A stretch of 64,000 nucleotides of DNA from Spongilla lacustris (lineage: Eukaryota; Porifera; Demospongiae; Spongillida; Spongillidae), in the NCBI GenBank assembly GCA_949361645.1, contig OX442418.1, positions 5,974,372 through 6,038,371 of the forward strand, written 5' to 3'. Position 1 is the stretch's first letter; every line of letters starts with the position of its first letter. A program made the position numbers and the translations under genes. Under the pieces are notes generated by a model. It worked only from the letters and a program-made list of their open reading frames with translations. It had not been told where the DNA came from and made no database searches. Of this stretch, positions 23,931 through 35,600 are shown in pieces.

Positions 23931-24010
23931 ATGGCTGACACTGATCACTGTAAGGAATAGCTATAGAGTGCACTCCACAACTGCTTGCAAAGTTACATAC
24001 TTGTCTGCCT

Positions 24011-24090
24011 GCCCGGGTGGAAATAATCGCGATAATATCGCGATATTAGGCGATTCTGGCGATTAATCGCCGGACAGAAATGACGTCAAC
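24011..24090. repeat. CGCGATA-rich inner edge of C, left arm
   Basis: After CCCGGGTGG comes an AT/CG palindromic stretch (ATAATATCGCGATATT, GGCGATTAATCGCC). The same block is inverted at about 50511-50590. Arm homology ends here, so this marks the inner boundary of C's inverted repeat. Confidence 0.7.
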
Positions 24091-24649
24091 GTGTCAAGTA
24101 AATTGTCATGACAACCATTCTATGAGGATATGATATCCAATTACATGTATTTGGACGATAGTAAATTTGTTATTTTATCTGTATAGGCTACTAAAGATGG
24201 GCTGGAGCCGTAGCACATATCGATGGTGACTCGGTTTGCGCTACATATGTAGACATTCTCTATATGGAAGCGGTAAACGAGCAGGTATATTGTGTCGATC
24301 TATATGTTTATGTGATGTGTATCATGTGTCACAGCGAAGCCGCTATCCGCATACGGTGCTCTATCTATGTCTCTACTAGTAAGCCGGTGCTTGAGCTGGT
24401 GAAAGCAAACACTGTTTCAGTCTAGACAGACCGCGAAAGCAGAGGAGCGATCTAGATTTTTAAATGGGGTAAGGTTGTAATTTTGTCAAGTGCATTAGCT
24501 ATTGCATACACACACGAAACACATTTTCACATTCACCTCACATTGGTCTACTTACATTTACTACTTTACTTACAATTTGTACGTTTTTACTTACATGTAC
24601 TGGGGTGATGAGTTTGATCATTTACATGTACATGTATGTTGTCTACCAG
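24091..24649. other. Unassigned non-repetitive DNA
   Basis: Non-palindromic sequence just inside C's left arm. It contains no long open frame, only short ACATGTA motifs near 24590-24640. A few GT-containing sites resemble splice donors (for example GGGTAAGG near 24465), but no consistent exon chain was found. Confidence 0.5.
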
Positions 24650-24759
24650 GCAGCAGCCAAACCTGCTTGTCCAAAACAGCACCCTGAATGTGACTATTGG
24701 AAATCTCGAGATACATGTGTAACACTACAAAATGTATTCCCTGTCCTCATCTTCATTCT
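24650..24759 (+). other. Possible isolated coding exon
   Basis: A 110-nt stretch is open from an acceptor-like TCTACCAG to a strong donor GTAAGT. It reads AAAKPACPKQHPECDYWKSR and continues with a further cysteine. The cysteine spacing is noticeable but too little is present to name a family. No start codon exon or convincing downstream partner was found, so it may be a relic or chance. Confidence 0.25.
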
Positions 24760-24780
24760 GTAAGTCACCCAGATGCCCAG

Positions 24781-24829
24781 GGTACAGTCAGAGATAATAT
24801 AAATATTTATATATTATCTCTGGTACAGT
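24781..24829. repeat. Micro-palindrome flanked by a short direct repeat
   Basis: A 34-bp AT-rich near-palindrome (24789-24822, starting CAGAGATAATATAAATA) is bordered by GGTACAGT on the left and (G)GTACAGT on the right. This looks like a tiny inverted-repeat insertion with a 7-8 bp target duplication, though the size is near what chance could give. Confidence 0.5.
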
Positions 24830-25049
24830 GTTCGTATATGTAGGTGGGGTGTACAATTCAGACATTATGCTGATGTGATGTGCATTGTAGGAGAGGACCG
24901 AAAAGGGAATCCATACTTATTATGATGCCTTGATACTTCAATCCATGCCACCCTTCTCCCTGGTATCACTTCTGATCCATACCCGCCACCCTTTTCCACT
25001 TCCCTACACACACCAACCTTCTACTCAGCCCAACCCTTCCACACTGCAA

Positions 25050-25070
25050 GGGGGGGGGGGGGGGGGGGGG
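25050..25070. repeat. Poly-G tract
   Basis: Uninterrupted run of 21 G. Similar homopolymers occur at about 1818-1842 (G), 11143-11170 (G), 32190-32206 (C) and 56703-56722 (G). Exact lengths may be affected by sequencing. Confidence 0.9.
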
Positions 25071-25232
25071 AAGGGATATTAGTGCAAGGGTATGGGCACA
25101 TATAAGTTGTTGAACATTTACATTTTCTGTACTTTTCTGACTGCAGGAAAGTGGAGAGGTATGTGTGCTCCCTCACCATGATCCCCCATCAGTCCAGCTT
25201 GTCTCAGTTTTGTGCATTGTGCATGTGTGTGT

Positions 25233-25663
25233 ATGTCCTGGGCTTGCTCTGAGGTGCATGTATGTACATTGCAAGATACGCAAAGCAGAGTTTTTTGCGT
25301 CCTAGTGAAGTTCGACTGCTTTGCCACATTGCATAAGACCTTATCTGTTTGGGCCGAAGCTTTGAAGGCCTAATATCTTTTGCTGCTCTTACAGCAACTC
25401 GCCACAGTGGAGGTAAACTATACGGCAAGTATACATGGATATTTTTTAAAAATAATAACTTATGTACTGGAAGTTTCTCGTAAATCCACTGTGGCGAGTT
25501 GCTGTAAGAGCAGCGAAAGGCATTAGGCCTTCAAAGCTTCGGCCCAAACAGATAAGGTCTTATGCAATGTGGCAAAGCAGTCGAACTTCACTAGGATGCA
25601 AAAAAAAAACTGCTTTGCGTACCTTGCGATGTGCATACATGCCTCAGAGCAAGCCCAGGACAT
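25233..25663. repeat. Inverted repeat, about 179-bp arms
   Basis: Left arm 25233-25411 and right arm 25485-25663 are about 93% complementary by eye, separated by a 73-base AT-rich spacer. Both arms read the same peptide-like string (WRVAVRAAK, then RPSKLRPKQIRSYAMWQSS) in opposite strands. They may be a duplicated exon-like fragment or simply the arms of a MITE. No clear target duplication was seen. Confidence 0.85.
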
Positions 25664-25751
25664 TATATATTAATGTGTACACTTCCCACACACAACACCC
25701 TTCACCCACAAAGCACCCTTCACACACGATGACACTGGATGCCATTTCATT

Positions 25752-25752
25752 T

Positions 25753-25848
<96 letters not shown>
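25752..25848. repeat. (GT)n microsatellite
   Basis: Almost perfect GT dinucleotide run of about 97 bp. The flanking sequence (CACTTCCCACACAC..., GACACTGGATG, CATTTCATTT) partly recurs at 26045-26165, so a local duplication includes it. Spurious Val-Cys and Thr-His frames come from this run. Confidence 0.95.
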
Positions 25849-25849
<1 letters not shown>

Positions 25850-26699
25850 GCCCATGCCATCCATTGATGTTGTATTATTGGCATATGTGCCATTTCATTT
25901 ATCCTCTCCTTCCCACATAACAGATCATTATCCATGCCCTTTTCAATGGGCACACTGACTTTCCCAGTATCAGACTTCAGCCAGCCATTTTGAGGCAAAC
26001 TTGGTAACCAGTATATCAGTTCAGATTTAGGTGGGTGGGATGATGCCCTTTCTCCACACACACAGCGCCTTACTTCCCACACAAAGCATCCTTCCCACAC
26101 ACATGTGTATGTGGTGTGTGTGTGACACGTGTGACACTGGATGTCTGTATATGCCCTTTCATTTACTGCTCTATTCCTTACTCCCCCTCAATAGGCTCCA
26201 ATCTGACCTTCTTGTGGATGTTTCAGCTATGATGTGCTCATTGACATTACAAGCTATATATAAACATTTGTGAAAATCAGTAGTTTGATGCTTATTGCCT
26301 TTTTGTGAATATTTTTTATGCATCACAGTTATATTGAACAAGGTTGTCTAATGTTTTTGAATCATCATAATTAAAAGGCTCTCAGCGAATGCATATAAGT
26401 TTCATTATGACGAGGCACATGTGCACTGGTGAAACATAAGTTCTTGTAGTGTGGCTACCAGCCATATGCTGGATCACCTGCGTGTGTGTGTGTGTGTGTG
26501 TGTGTGTACATGTGCCCTACATAGTAAGCTCCTATACCCACTGGCCATCTAAGTATGTTTATCTGAACGTACATAGGTGCAAATACATATAGTAGGGATG
26601 AGGGTACAACCCAACTGACTTAAAAAATTTATCAGCTGACTCCAATGATGGACAAAAGTACAGTGACAGTCTTACCCTACTCAGGAACATGGATACAAC
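25849..26699. other. Unassigned DNA with partial duplication and a GT run
   Basis: Contains the second copy of the CACACA/GACACTGGATG block (about 26045-26165), a short (GT)n at about 26481-26508, and AT-rich unique sequence. No supported gene. Confidence 0.5.
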
Positions 26700-27095
26700 A
26701 GTCTTTGGTGTTTAGGTACCATGGCACTTGGTAACTATACTCAGACATCAGGAGAACAGTTTGGCATGGTTTACTATAACAGTGTGTCGTAAGGGAAGGC
26801 CTACGAGGTCCCCAGACCTTACTTGAGACCCCTCGATACTATACTGTAACAGAAGCCAAGCTTCTCCCAATGTCATACCCACTTGATAACTATGCTCATA
26901 CACCAGGAGAACAGTTTGGCATGGTTTATTGTAATATTCATGTCATAAGGGATGTGTCAAATAGGCCTACAAGGTGACCTTGCTTGTGACTCCTATATAC
27001 TACCACACTATAATAGAAGCCAAGCATACCCACTTGGCAACTACATGTATATTCGTACACCAGGAAAACACGTACAGTTTGGCATAACAGCCAAT
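26700..27095. repeat. About 145-bp tandem repeat, copy set 1
   Basis: Three diverged units with CCCACTTGGTAACTA, CACCAGGAGAACAGTTTGGC, AAGGGATGTCTCAAATAGGC-like and CCAGACCTTACTTGAGACCC segments. The same repeat returns at 30700-31080, 3.6 kb away. The open frames across it are not conserved between units. Confidence 0.8.
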
Positions 27096-27328
27096 GCAAG
27101 TGCTAATATCATACTAAATAATATAATTCTCAAAAGTCATGCAATTGTATATGTAGACGTAGGAATTATTGTTTTGAGTATTATTACTAGATGTGAGAGA
27201 TATTTAAAAAAAAAAAAAATCGGTCTCATCAGTTCATCAGTTGATACGCTATACGCTATAATGCCGGCGCTCTAATGCAAACCATACAACTAGCGCTTGG
27301 ATCTCTTCGTTAAGACGCTGTCGTTGAC

Positions 27329-27382
27329 ATGGACGTACGCTGTCAAGCGGAAAGATGGAAACTGTTGACGCTTTATTATAAA
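27329..27382 (+). other. Possible first coding exon
   Basis: An ATG begins an 18-codon open stretch (MDVRCQAERWKLLTLYYK) ending precisely at a consensus donor GTAAGT. The upstream 60 bases are relatively CG-rich, as at a promoter. No downstream exon could be joined with confidence; the next stretch is an inverted repeat. Low-confidence gene start. Confidence 0.25.
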
Positions 27383-27514
27383 GTAAGTACTTGGGAGTGA
27401 AACTAAGTGTTAGACAATCCTATTGTCCACGCGGATTGTGCAGAAGAGTGTTTTTGCGACACGCGTACACTGCCATTGAGGGATTCATAATTGATAATTC
27501 TTATTAAAGCCCTT

Positions 27515-28010
27515 AAACTGTTTACATGATGATCTGCTAACTGTTGTCTTAGTAGTAGAGTTGCTGCACCATCTTTTCAGAACTTTGTCAGTGTTGCATC
27601 ATCCCTTGGATATGTTAGGGTCAACAGATGTCTGCAAGTCACTGGTGTGCAATGTTAAAATGTCTTTTGTGTTGGGATAGTGATACAAACTGCTTGGACC
27701 ATAAGAGTGGTGAAATGTCCTGGTGACTTTTTCCAACAGAGAATTATATTTGTGACATACCCTAACCATTAGGCAATATGCAAGAAGTCACCAGGACATT
27801 TCTCCACTCTCATTCACTATCCCAACACACCAGACATTTTAACATTGCACATCAGTGACTTGCAGACATCTGCAGTTGACCCTGACACATCCAAGGGATG
27901 ATGTGATGATGCAACACAAGACTGACAACTGAAGAGATGGATGCAGCAACTATAAGTTGTCATGTTACACACCAAGATAACAAGCAGCTGACCATCCATG
28001 TAAACAGTTT
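27515..28010. repeat. Inverted repeat, about 225-bp arms
   Basis: Ends AAACTGTTTACAT (27515) and its reverse complement finishing at 28010. The arms 27515-27737 and about 27783-28010 are complementary with several indels (for example GACATCTGCAG against CAACAGATGTC), leaving a spacer of about 45 bp. It looks like a MITE or small foldback element. No target duplication was recognised. Confidence 0.8.
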
Positions 28011-29399
28011 ATACAGTATGGTTTTGTGGTTTGTTAGAAATGCCCAACTTGTTTCAGTGATTCTATGGCCACCCATCCTTATACCAATTTCCCAGTCTAT
28101 GAAGTTGATGTGGTGTAATTTTGGTGGGATTTGGATTTGCAATGCACTCAGGAACCAAAAAATACAAATGGATGGGATGGCAAACTCAGCTACTTAATAA
28201 CTGCATGTTATTAATACTAAAATTGTTGACTAGGTCACAAGTATGCAACTGTAGTTTGTACAAAAGAGGAAGCACAGTACAAAAAATACAAAAGGTCTAC
28301 CACTTTGAGAGCTCATATCGTCCCAACAGTGCAAAATTACACATTGATTATTTGAATTACGGCAACAAGTTGGGGCCTGCTAGAGTGTACATGTACATGT
28401 ATGTAAAGTTAGGAAGACATTTGACATGGTATTGTCGAAACGTTGGTTGGGCCAGATTGTCCCAAAAGGAGAGCTGAAGATGCAAATATGTGTGTGGGTG
28501 AGGGATTGAGACAAGGTATACAAGTTAACCCTATGCTTGTGCACTGACCTATAGGGACTGCTGTTTTCAACGTCATACTAAACTCCTGGGTTCAGCTTGT
28601 TATAACTACCACTGTCAGCACATACCAGGAAAAAAATGGCCTGTTTTTATCATACTGTTACAGTGTACATGTAGGTGAGTGGATGTGTACTTAGTAAAGA
28701 TACATGTATGTGTACGCAGAGAAGATATGTGTGTACTTGTATGTGAATAGGTATGTACTTGTAGAGATGTGTGTACCTAGTGAAGACATGTGTATTTAGT
28801 GAAGGGGTGTGTAGGTTCTAACAATGCTCAGGGAAATCCACCATTTTAGCGTCTTTGGGGGTGGGAGTGGGAAGGGAATTGCAAGAATTGTTGCAGCAGT
28901 GAAGTTTTTTTTGACAGATGTCAAATAATCTAGGAAGTTGTGGGGTTAATGTACTCTGCCACTAAGAGGGTCTATGGGTGTGCCCAGTGAGTGAGAACTT
29001 GTGGGGTTAATGACTGCTGCTACGAGGGCCCATGGGTGTGGTTGTGTGAGGGTGTATGGGTGTGGTCTGTGAGTGAGGAGTGTGGAGTGTAGCAGGTTAG
29101 ATGTTTGCAGCTGGTATGGTCTTGTTAACAAGGTGTGTACATGTACATGAGTTGTGTTGAAGCCCATATATGGAAGGGCATATTTTGAACTGCTTCTCCA
29201 CATTTATGGCCACTCCTGCTTAGAATGTGAATGCTCTAAATGCCTTTTTAAAAACTCCTGCATGGTTTATCCCTCCCCTTCTCCCAATTGATACATTGTC
29301 CCCAAACAGCTTCCACCTTCCTTTTGAATGATTTAATATAGCCCTCCTCCTGCTACATGTAGTCATACATGTATTTGATTTGCGGTGCTGGATTGTGTA
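28011..29399. other. Unassigned DNA
   Basis: AT-rich sequence without a supported gene. It contains a degenerate GTGTACTTAGT(A/G)AAG repeat at about 28680-28815 and two copies of a block with TTGTGGGGTTAATG and CATGGGTGTG at about 28935-29045. Confidence 0.5.
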
Positions 29400-29645
29400 G
29401 TGGTGGTGTAGGGAGATGGAGGGTGTGTGTGTAGTGGTGAGATGGAGGGGGTGTGTGTAGTGGTGAGATGGAGGGGTGTGTGTGTGTAGTGGTGAGATGG
29501 AGGGGGGTGTGTGTAGTGGTGAGATGGAGGGGGGTGTGTGTAGTGGTGAGATGGAGGGGGGTGTGTGTAGTGGTGAGATGGAGGGGGGTGTGTGTAGTGG
29601 TGAGATGGAGGGGGTGTGTGTAGTGGTGAGATGGAGGGTGTGTGT
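29400..29645. repeat. About 28-bp minisatellite
   Basis: About eight units of GTAGTGGTGAGATGGAGG plus GGTGTGTGT, with variation in G and GT counts. Both strands give spurious proline-serine or glycine-valine frames. Confidence 0.9.
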
Positions 29646-30699
29646 AGAGATGTACATGTAAGCATTTGATTTCATATTAAAATTAACCATTCATAACTAA
29701 GCAACATGCAGTGGTTTACGATGACTCTTCTTACTGCTGCGATCGTCACAGTAAGATGGAACGTGTTGATATATATATGGCACTGGTATGCTATAGTACA
29801 GTGGCCTGGTGGTTTGAAGTGTTGTTACGTCTACTACTATAAGTACATGTAATTTCTAGTGAGCAATTCATTAGTTCGAGAAGCACTATATTAACAAAAT
29901 TGATCTTTGATTTTTTCCTTCCAAATATACATGTACATTCAACTTGTTCGAAGTGAGTACAGATTGTGAGTCACTCGCGAGTTGCTTGCGAGTTGACCGC
30001 GAGCAGGTGTGAACTTAAGGGTGGACGGCACAGTAGTAGAAGGCATCATCCCTCCTTCGCTGGTGCTGTGTGCATCATGGTGTGCTGTTCACTGTTGTGT
30101 ATGGCTGCCATGGTAACCGTGGTTACTGGAAAACATCAATGGAGCTGGTGGATCTTAGGGGCTCAGTGAATATCAACCTTTTGACATTGCCCTGTCAAGC
30201 AGTATCATGTTAAATGCTGGTCTGATGTGTGATGGAGCCATACTGGGGAAGGGGACCATCTTCTGAGCAGCAGGGGACCATCCTCTGAGGGCAGTTCACA
30301 GTGCCAGGTGCTACTATTCATCCTAAACTCCTAATACGTATGTGTGCATGTGCCAGTGGATGTAGTACATGTATGTGTGTGTGTGTGTGTGTGTGTTGTG
30401 TGTTGTGTGTGTGTGCGTGTTGTGTGTGTGTGTTTGTGTGTGTGTCTTGTCACCCAATATTACAATTGGTTGTTATTCATTTTGGCAGATTGGAGCTGAT
30501 CACCAGGGTAGGGAGGAAGGAAGGATAAAGATTTCACAATCTTACTCAAGCTAAAACTGCAAGCAATTTGTCAGTATTCAAGAGCAGATTTTGCTGTGCA
30601 TTCTTGTAATTGTGCTTAAAGATGAGATCAATTTTGTTTGTACCTCAGTGACATGGCAACACTACTAAATAATATCAACAAGCTGATAATAAGATAGCA
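29646..30699. other. Unassigned DNA with (TG)n
   Basis: Includes an imperfect TG run at about 30369-30446 and ACATGTA motifs. A short frame at about 29966-30169 has no recognisable domain. No supported gene. Confidence 0.45.
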
Positions 30700-31080
30700 T
30701 AAAATATAAGGGATGTCTCAAATCGGCCAACAAGGTCCCAGACCTTACTTGAGACCCCTCTTAACCATACTGTAACAGAAGCCAAGCTTAAGCTTCTCCC
30801 AATGTCATACCCACTTGGTAACTATGCTCAGACACCAGGATGGTTTATTGTAGTCATGCATGTCATAAGGGATGTCTCAAATAGGTCTACAAGGTTACCA
30901 GACCCTACTTGAGACCCCCGCTTAACCATACTGTAACAGAAGCCAAGCTTCTTCCAATGTCATACCCACTTGGTAACTATGCTCAGACACCAGGATGGTT
31001 TATTGTAACAGTCATGTCGTAAGGGATGTCTCAAATAGGCCTACAAGGTCCCCAGACCCTACTTGAGACCCCTTACATTT
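30700..31080. repeat. About 145-bp tandem repeat, copy set 2
   Basis: About two and a half units of the repeat also found at 26700-27095, here better conserved (GGATGTCTCAAATAGG, CATACTGTAACAGAAGCCAA, CCAATGTCATACCCACTTGG). The units at 30720-31070 are close to identical. Confidence 0.85.
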
Positions 31081-32646
31081 CTAATTACTTTACACAAGCA
31101 GACACACGCATGCTAATGCATTAGGAGCTGAAGTTGAATTCTAATATCTCAGGAGGATATAAATATATATATTATATATATAATATTATATATATATATT
31201 TAGAAACTTTTCTGCATGCATATTTCTACAGCCGGACTTGGAGTACGCAAGTATAACATCATGCCAAGTATTTGCCAAAGCTTGCATCAATGGTTGCATT
31301 TATCACTCCACTTCGTATGGAAGAGTAACCAAGTAGAATAGCTAGCTACACAATCGAATTCAATGATGACTGTAGGGCCAAGGTATTATGTGGGAAAGTG
31401 AGATATTATGTCCCACTATGCTCAAGCAGAAATAGTACTCCAAAGTTGATATGTGCAATACTGAGAACTGTTTGACGAAATGTCAACAACCACATTTCCA
31501 TCGGCTGAAATGTACTGTTTTTATAGCAAATATTTGTCAAAAGACATTCATTAAAGCAGAGCAATTGGTATCTTTATGCATTCAAATCAAGATGACTGAT
31601 GATCACAGGAAAAAAAGTTTCAAATACATTGGTTCATATGCCTTACTTTTCAACAAATTTGCGAGATAGTATTTTTAATACTACATAATAATATCGATTA
31701 TACCGGCAGTGTTTGGCAAATACAACACATTTCTACGAAGATACTCATTAGGTTCTACGGTTGCCCGATTGCTCATTAAAAAGTGATGCATTCGCGTTGA
31801 ATAGTGGAGTAAACTGCTAAATACAACAAATTGCACGATGAATCACGCGAGCATAAATCATGGTTGAACTTAACCCTCTAAGAGCTCTGTTAGGACTCTG
31901 CTCTAAATGCTCGTAATGTCTCAGGTACATTCGAGAACATTTCGTACAGTTTGAAGGATTTTAACTCTTTGTAACCTAGTGTTGGATACGCAGTAAATAG
32001 AGTACTCTGGGGACGTTGGGTCCCCAGACTAACCTAGAATCATGTAACAGAAATGATGCAGCTGGTCGTCGAGCTTATAGGTATATTACAGTTTCTAATT
32101 GTCTTCGTTTTCTGTTTTTACTCATATGCAGAGCGGTTTTTTCCAAATGGATGATGTTAATGTGATTTACATGTACTTCAATTTTACCGCCCCCCCCCCC
32201 CCCCCCTTTTTTGCCCTAAACCTAATCGCTAAGTGACACTAACCCAGCGGCTTCGCTTGAATCCAGCTTATGAATGCCCGCTACTCACGATACTTAGTAG
32301 TGCACGTGGGTGAAGGTAGGTGTTAGGTCGTATCTCACACACACGCCCGTATAGAAACAGCTGGCCTACTACGCTACGTAGTCCATGTCTAATATAATTT
32401 TTTGTAAAATTATTATTCATAATTTCAAATGCATGAATACAAAAAAAGCATAATATCAAATGCACACACAGAACCAGGCCTTATAGCCAAGTTAAACTGG
32501 ACAGGATGGCTCTACAGTTGGCTCGCACTAAGGCTAGGCATAGGCAGCTGTATACTCCAAAGATGGTCTTGCATGGGTTGGCTACACATGGTAGAAAGGT
32601 GAAGCTGCCACAGTTCCTCACCCTTCTGGTCATTGTTGGTGTTCTG
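31081..32646. other. Unassigned DNA with AT palindrome and poly-C
   Basis: Contains an AT-rich palindromic stretch (about 31150-31200), a 17-base C run (32190-32206) and otherwise non-repetitive sequence. Short frames, including one at 31451-31669, show no recognisable domain. Confidence 0.5.
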
Positions 32647-35600
32647 TGATAATGGAGAGGGGACAGTGCATGGTGATGGAGAGGTAGTGACGGAGACAGA
32701 ACAGTGCGTGGTGATGGAGAAGAAACAGTTGGTGGTGATGGAGAGGGAACAGTGGGTGGTGATGGAGAGAGAAGAGTGGGCGCTGATGGAGAGGGAACAG
32801 TGGGTGGTGATGGAGAGGGAACAGTGGGTGGTGATGGAGAGAGAAGAGTGGGCGGTGACGAGGAGGGAACAGTGCGCGATGATGGAGAGGAAGTGGCCGG
32901 GTGGTGATGTGGAGAGAAGAGAGGGGGTGATGGGGAGGGAACAGTGGGTGGTGATAGAGAGGGAACAGTGGGTGGTGATGGAGAGGGAACAGTGGGTGGT
33001 GATGGAGAGGGAACAGTGGGTGGTGATAGAGAGGGAACAGTGGGTGGTGATGGAGAGGGAACAGTGGGTGGTGATGGAGAGGGAACAGTGGGTGGTGATG
33101 GGGAGGGAACAGTGGGTGGTGATGGAGAGGGAACAGTGGGTGGTGATGGAGAGGGAACAGTGGGTGGTGATGGAGAGGGAACAGTGGGTGGTGATGGAGA
33201 GGGAACAGTGGATGGTGATGGTGACAGAAGGAACAGTGGGTGGTGATGGAGAGGGAACAGTGGGTGGTGATGGAGAGGGAACAGTGGGTGGTGATGGAGA
33301 GGGAACAGTGGGTGGTGATGGAGAGGGAACAGTGGGTGGTGATAGAGAGGGAACAGTGGGTGGTGATGGAGAGGGAACAGTGGGTGGTGATGGAGAGGGA
33401 ACAGTGGGTGGTGATGGAGAGGGAACAGTGGGTGGTGATGGAGAGGGAACAGTGGGTGGTGATGGAGAGGGAACAGTGGATGGTGATGGTGACAGAAGGA
33501 ACAGTGGGTGGTGATGGAGAGGGAACAGTGGGTGGTGATGGAGAGGGAACAGTGGGTGGTGATGGAGAGGGAACAGTGGGTGGTGATGGAGAGGGAACAG
33601 TGGGTGGTGATGGAGAGGGAACAGTGGGTGGTGATGGAGAGGGAACAGTGGGTGGTGATAGAGAGGGAACAGTGGGTGGTGATGGAGAGGGAACAGTGGG
33701 TGGTGATGGAGAGGGAACAGTGGGTGGTGATGGAGAGGGAACAGTGGGTGGTGATGGAGAGGGAACAGTGGGTGGTGATGGAGACAGAGGGAACAGTGGG
33801 TGGTGATGGAGAGGGAACAGAGGGTGGTGATGGAGAAGGAACAGTGGGTGGTGATGGAGACAGAAGGAACAGTGGGCGGTGATGGAGACAGAGGGAACAG
33901 TGGGTGGTGATGAGGAGAGAAGAGTGGGTGGTGATGGAGAGGGAACAGTGGGTGGTGATGGAAAGGAAGTGGCCGGGTGGTGATTAGGAGAGAAGAGTGA
34001 GTGGTGATGGAGAGGGAATAGTGGGTGGTGATGGAGAGGGAACAGTGGGTGGTGATGGAGAGGAAGTGGCCGAGTGGTGATGGGGAGGGAACAGTGGGTG
34101 GTGATGGAGAGGGAATAGTGGGTGGTGATGGAGAGGGAACAGTGGGTGATGATGGAGAGGAAGTGGCCGGGTGGTGATGTGGAGAGGAGAGAGGGAAGAG
34201 TGGGGGTGATGGAGACAGAGGGAACAGTGGGTGGTGATGGAGAGGGAACAGTGGGTGGTGATGGAGAGGGAACAGTGGGTGGTGATGTGGAGGGAACAGT
34301 GGGTGGTGATGGAGAGGGAATTCTGGGTGGTGATGGAGTTGGAACAGTGGGTGGTGATGGAGAGGGAATAGTGGGTGGTGATGGAGAGGGAACAGTGGGT
34401 GGTGATGGAAACAGAGGGAACAGTGGGTGGTGTGGGAGACAGAGGGAACAGTGGGTGGTGATGTGGAGGGAACAGTGGGTGGTGATGGAGACAGAGGGAA
34501 CAGTGGGTGGTGATGGAGAAGGAACAGTGGGCGGTGATGGAGAGGGAACAGTGGGTGGTGATGGAGAGGGAATTCTGGGTGGTGATGGAGTTGGAACAGT
34601 GGGTGGTGATGGAGAGGGAATAGTGGGTGGTGATGGAGAGGGAACAGTGGATGGTGATGGAGAGGGAATAGTGGGTGACGATGGAGAGGAAGTGGCCGAG
34701 TGGTGATGGGGAGGGAACAGTGGGTGGTGATGGAGAGGGAATAGTGGATGGTGATGGAGAAGGAACAGTGGGCGGTGATGGAGAGGGAACAGTGGGTGGT
34801 GATGGAGAGGGAATAGTGGATGGTGATGGAGAAGGAACAGTGGGCGGTGATGGAGAGGGAACAGTGGGTGGTGATGTGGAGTGAACAGTGTGTAGTGATG
34901 GAGAGGGAACAGTGGGTGGTGATGGAGAGGGAATAGTGGATGGTGATGGAGAAGGAACAGTGGGTGGTGATGGAAAGGAAGTGGCCGGGTGGTGATGAGG
35001 AGGGAACAGTGGGTGGTGATGGAGAGGGAATAGTGGATGGTGATGGAGAAGGAACAGTGGGTGACGATGGAGAGGAAGTGGCCGAGTGGTGATGGGGAGG
35101 GAACAGTGGGTGGTGATGGAGAGGGAATAGTGGATGGTGATGGAGAAGGAACAGTGGGTGGTGATGGAAAGGAAGTGGCCGGGTGGTGATGAGGAGAGAA
35201 GAGTGGGTGGTGATGGAGAGGGAATAGTGGATGGTGATGGAGAAGGAACAGTGGATGGTGATGGAGAAGGAACAGTGGGTGGTGATGGAGAAGGAACAGT
35301 GGGTGGTGATGGAGAGGAAGTGGCCGGGTGGTGATGGGGAGATATGAGTGGGTGGTGATGGAGAGGGAATAGTGAATGGTGATGGAGAAGGAACAGTGGG
35401 TGGTGATGGAGAGGGAACAGTGGATGGTGATGGTGACAGAGGGAACAGTGGGTGGTGATGGAGAGGTAACAGTGGGTGACGATGGAGAGGAAGTGGCCGA
35501 GTGGTGATGTGGAGAGGAGAGAGGGAACAGTGGGTGGTGATGGAGAGGGAACAGTGGGTGGTGATGGAGACAGAGGGAACAGTGGGTGGTGATGGAGACA

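Larger units (their letters stand above)
17098..24010. mobile_element. Foldback element D, 6.9 kb, in the left arm of C
   Basis: Ends are GGCAGACAAGTATGTAACTT at 17098 and its reverse complement ending at 24010, with more than 100 bp of near-perfect terminal inverted repeat before the satellites begin. The arms are 115-bp satellite arrays of unequal size (17098-19146 and 19973-24010). The centre is about 0.8 kb. C's right arm lacks D: at 50587-50597 the flanks join directly (GCTGAG...CCCGGGTGG on the mirror strand), within a few bases. It is therefore most simply an insertion. No transposase is visible. Confidence 0.75.

Noticed and set aside
24650..24759. ShK-like or other cysteine-rich toxin domain
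   Set aside because: Only a partial cysteine pattern in one unsupported exon; too little to assign any toxin family.
29220..29690. A 156-codon minus-strand protein
   Set aside because: Most of it is the 28-bp minisatellite read in shifting frames.
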